Shown here: piece after piece, positions 63,024-64,000 of the stretch
Numbering within the stretch: the stretch's first letter is position 1
How the letters are laid out: each line of letters begins with the position of its first letter
Origin: Opitutus sp. ER46
GTDB lineage: Bacteria > Verrucomicrobiota > Verrucomicrobiia > Opitutales > Opitutaceae
Length of the DNA stretch: 64,000 bases
Assembly: GCF_003054705.1 (NCBI RefSeq)
Contig: NZ_QAYX01000023.1
Span: 248,001-312,000, forward strand
Direction of reading: 5' to 3'
Notes under the pieces: model-generated
What the model was told of the DNA's origin: nothing
Seen by the model: the letters and a program-made list of their open reading frames with translations, nothing else
Database searches by the model: none
Translations under genes and position numbers: made by a program

Positions 63024-64000
63024 GTGACCTCCCTCACCGCCAGCACTCCTCCCGTTCCCGTCGACATCCTGCGCTTCAACACCTGCGGCAGCGTGGATGA
63101 CGGGAAATCTACGCTCATCGGCCGCCTGCTCTACGACTCGAAGTCGCTCATGGAGGACCAGCTCGAAGCGCTCGAACGTTCGGCCGACATCACGGGCGGC
63201 GGACAGATCAACCTGGCGAATCTCACCGACGGCCTGCGCGCCGAACGCGAGCAGGGGATCACCATTGATGTTGCGTACCGCTACTTCGCCACGCCGCGCC
63301 GCAAGTTCATCATCGCGGACACGCCCGGGCACGTGCAGTACACGCGCAACATGGTGACGGGCGCCTCGACGGCCAACCTCTCCATCGTGCTCGTCGATGC
63401 TCGCGCCGGCGTGATCGAGCAGAGCCGCCGCCACACGGCCATCGCTTCGCTCCTGCGCATCCCGCACCTGGTGGTCGCGGTCAACAAGATGGACCTCGTG
63501 GGCTGGAGCGAGCAGCGCTTCCTCGAGATTCGCGCACAGTTCGAGGAGTTCCTGCCCCGGCTCGACATCAAGGACGTGAAGTTCATCCCGCTGAGCGCGC
63601 TCAACGGCGACAACGTCGTCGACCCGTCGCCGCATACGCCGTGGTACACGGGGCCGACGCTGCTCGGCCATCTTGAGAGCGTGCACATCGCGAGCGACTG
63701 GAACCTGCAGGGACTTCGTTTCCCGGTGCAATGGGTCAACCGGCCGCATCACCCGACCGATCCCGCGCTGCATGATTTCCGCGGCTTCAGCGGGCAGATC
63801 GCCGGCGGCATCGTGCGCGTGGGCCAGAAGGTCCTCGCGCTCCCCGCCGGGCTCACCTCCACGGTGAAGCAGATCTGGACCTACGACGGCCCGGTCGAGG
63901 AAGCGTTCAGCCCGCAATCCGTCACGCTCGTGCTTGAGCACGACATCGACGTGAGCCGGGGCAGCACGATCATCGGACTCGAAACGCCGCTGCCTGGAAA
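63024..64000 (+). CDS. cysN: Sulfate adenylyltransferase large subunit (5' part)
   Basis: GTPase subunit of ATP sulfurylase, truncated by the window edge; about 325 residues are seen from a GTG start. Motifs: GSVDDGKST (22-30), the G3 site [12 protein letters not shown], and the G4 site NKMD. The stretch [21 protein letters not shown] and [15 protein letters not shown] are typical CysN/NodQ. Whether an APS kinase (CysC) domain is fused at the C-terminus cannot be told from this window. Confidence 0.95.
   Translation, partial: MTSLTASTPPVPVDILRFNTCGSVDDGKSTLIGRLLYDSKSLMEDQLEALERSADITGGGQINLANLTDGLRAEREQGITIDVAYRYFATPRRKFIIADTPGHVQYTRNMVTGASTANLSIVLVDARAGVIEQSRRHTAIASLLRIPHLVVAVNKMDLVGWSEQRFLEIRAQFEEFLPRLDIKDVKFIPLSALNGDNVVDPSPHTPWYTGPTLLGHLESVHIASDWNLQGLRFPVQWVNRPHHPTDPALHDFRGFSGQIAGGIVRVGQKVLALPAGLTSTVKQIWTYDGPVEEAFSPQSVTLVLEHDIDVSRGSTIIGLETPLPG

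Overview
The window is 64 kb of high-GC bacterial chromosome with strongly G/C-ending codons. It carries mostly housekeeping genes plus some lineage-specific envelope genes. The best fit is a Verrucomicrobiota bacterium of the Opitutaceae type. The reasons are a very large TonB-dependent receptor with an ELSPFxV-type N-terminal signature, a PMT/TMTC-like membrane protein family with TPR tails, an oversized SecA, rhamnose genes and loosely conserved lipoboxes. This placement is an inference from protein character; no rRNA or tRNA gene was found. No prophage, CRISPR array or intact transposon was seen.

Layout. 0-2.6 kb: 3' end of hisH, citrate synthase with its own terminator, and a small lipoprotein. 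2.7-10.2 kb: a VC0807-like membrane protein facing away from a compact rightward run pdxJ-acpS-(membrane-anchored protein)-nnr-dprA-S9 peptidase. 10.2-12.3 kb: a leftward run of glutamine amidotransferase (pabA/trpG), nrdR, an unknown gene and a HIT protein. 12.5-20.6 kb: tgt, an outer-membrane barrel protein, a UDP-glucuronate decarboxylase, secA and lnt. 21-32.2 kb: envelope genes, namely a 1278-residue TonB receptor with an EF-hand loop, two paralogous GT-C/TPR membrane proteins, and between them a secreted beta-helix protein and a lipoprotein-like gene. 32.4-36.5 kb: an SDR oxidoreductase, rhaT-rhaA for L-rhamnose uptake and isomerisation, and a TPR protein. 36.7-40.6 kb: a small disordered protein, a GH39 glycosidase, a DsbA-like protein and an AsmA-like protein.

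40.9-48.6 kb: a type IIA topoisomerase pair, B subunit first and A subunit last. It is split by an S41 peptidase gene and a membrane metallophosphoesterase gene, and by an unusual concentration of simple-sequence repeats. A GAGAAC-type hexanucleotide family flanks the peptidase gene. A GAAGCCG-type heptanucleotide family begins at the phosphoesterase stop codon and reappears as 24 units inside the topoisomerase A coding sequence, where it is translated as eight heptapeptides. The same interval holds 21-bp iterons and a long imperfect inverted repeat. I regard this as the most unusual part of the window.

48.6-57.2 kb: an overlapping DUF3999/DUF2339 pair (leftward), divergent from an operon of two SPFH proteins and a 65-residue membrane protein joined by ATGA overlaps; then a coiled-coil membrane protein and a small unknown protein. 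57.2-57.6 kb: a possible non-coding RNA ending in a strong terminator. 57.6-64 kb: assimilatory sulfate reduction. Leftward cobA-sirohydrochlorin chelatase-cysI are joined by 4-nt overlaps and make siroheme and the sulfite reductase hemoprotein. Divergent cysH-cysD-cysN activate and reduce sulfate; cysN runs off the window. A roughly 310-bp AT-richer region separates the two arms and presumably controls both.
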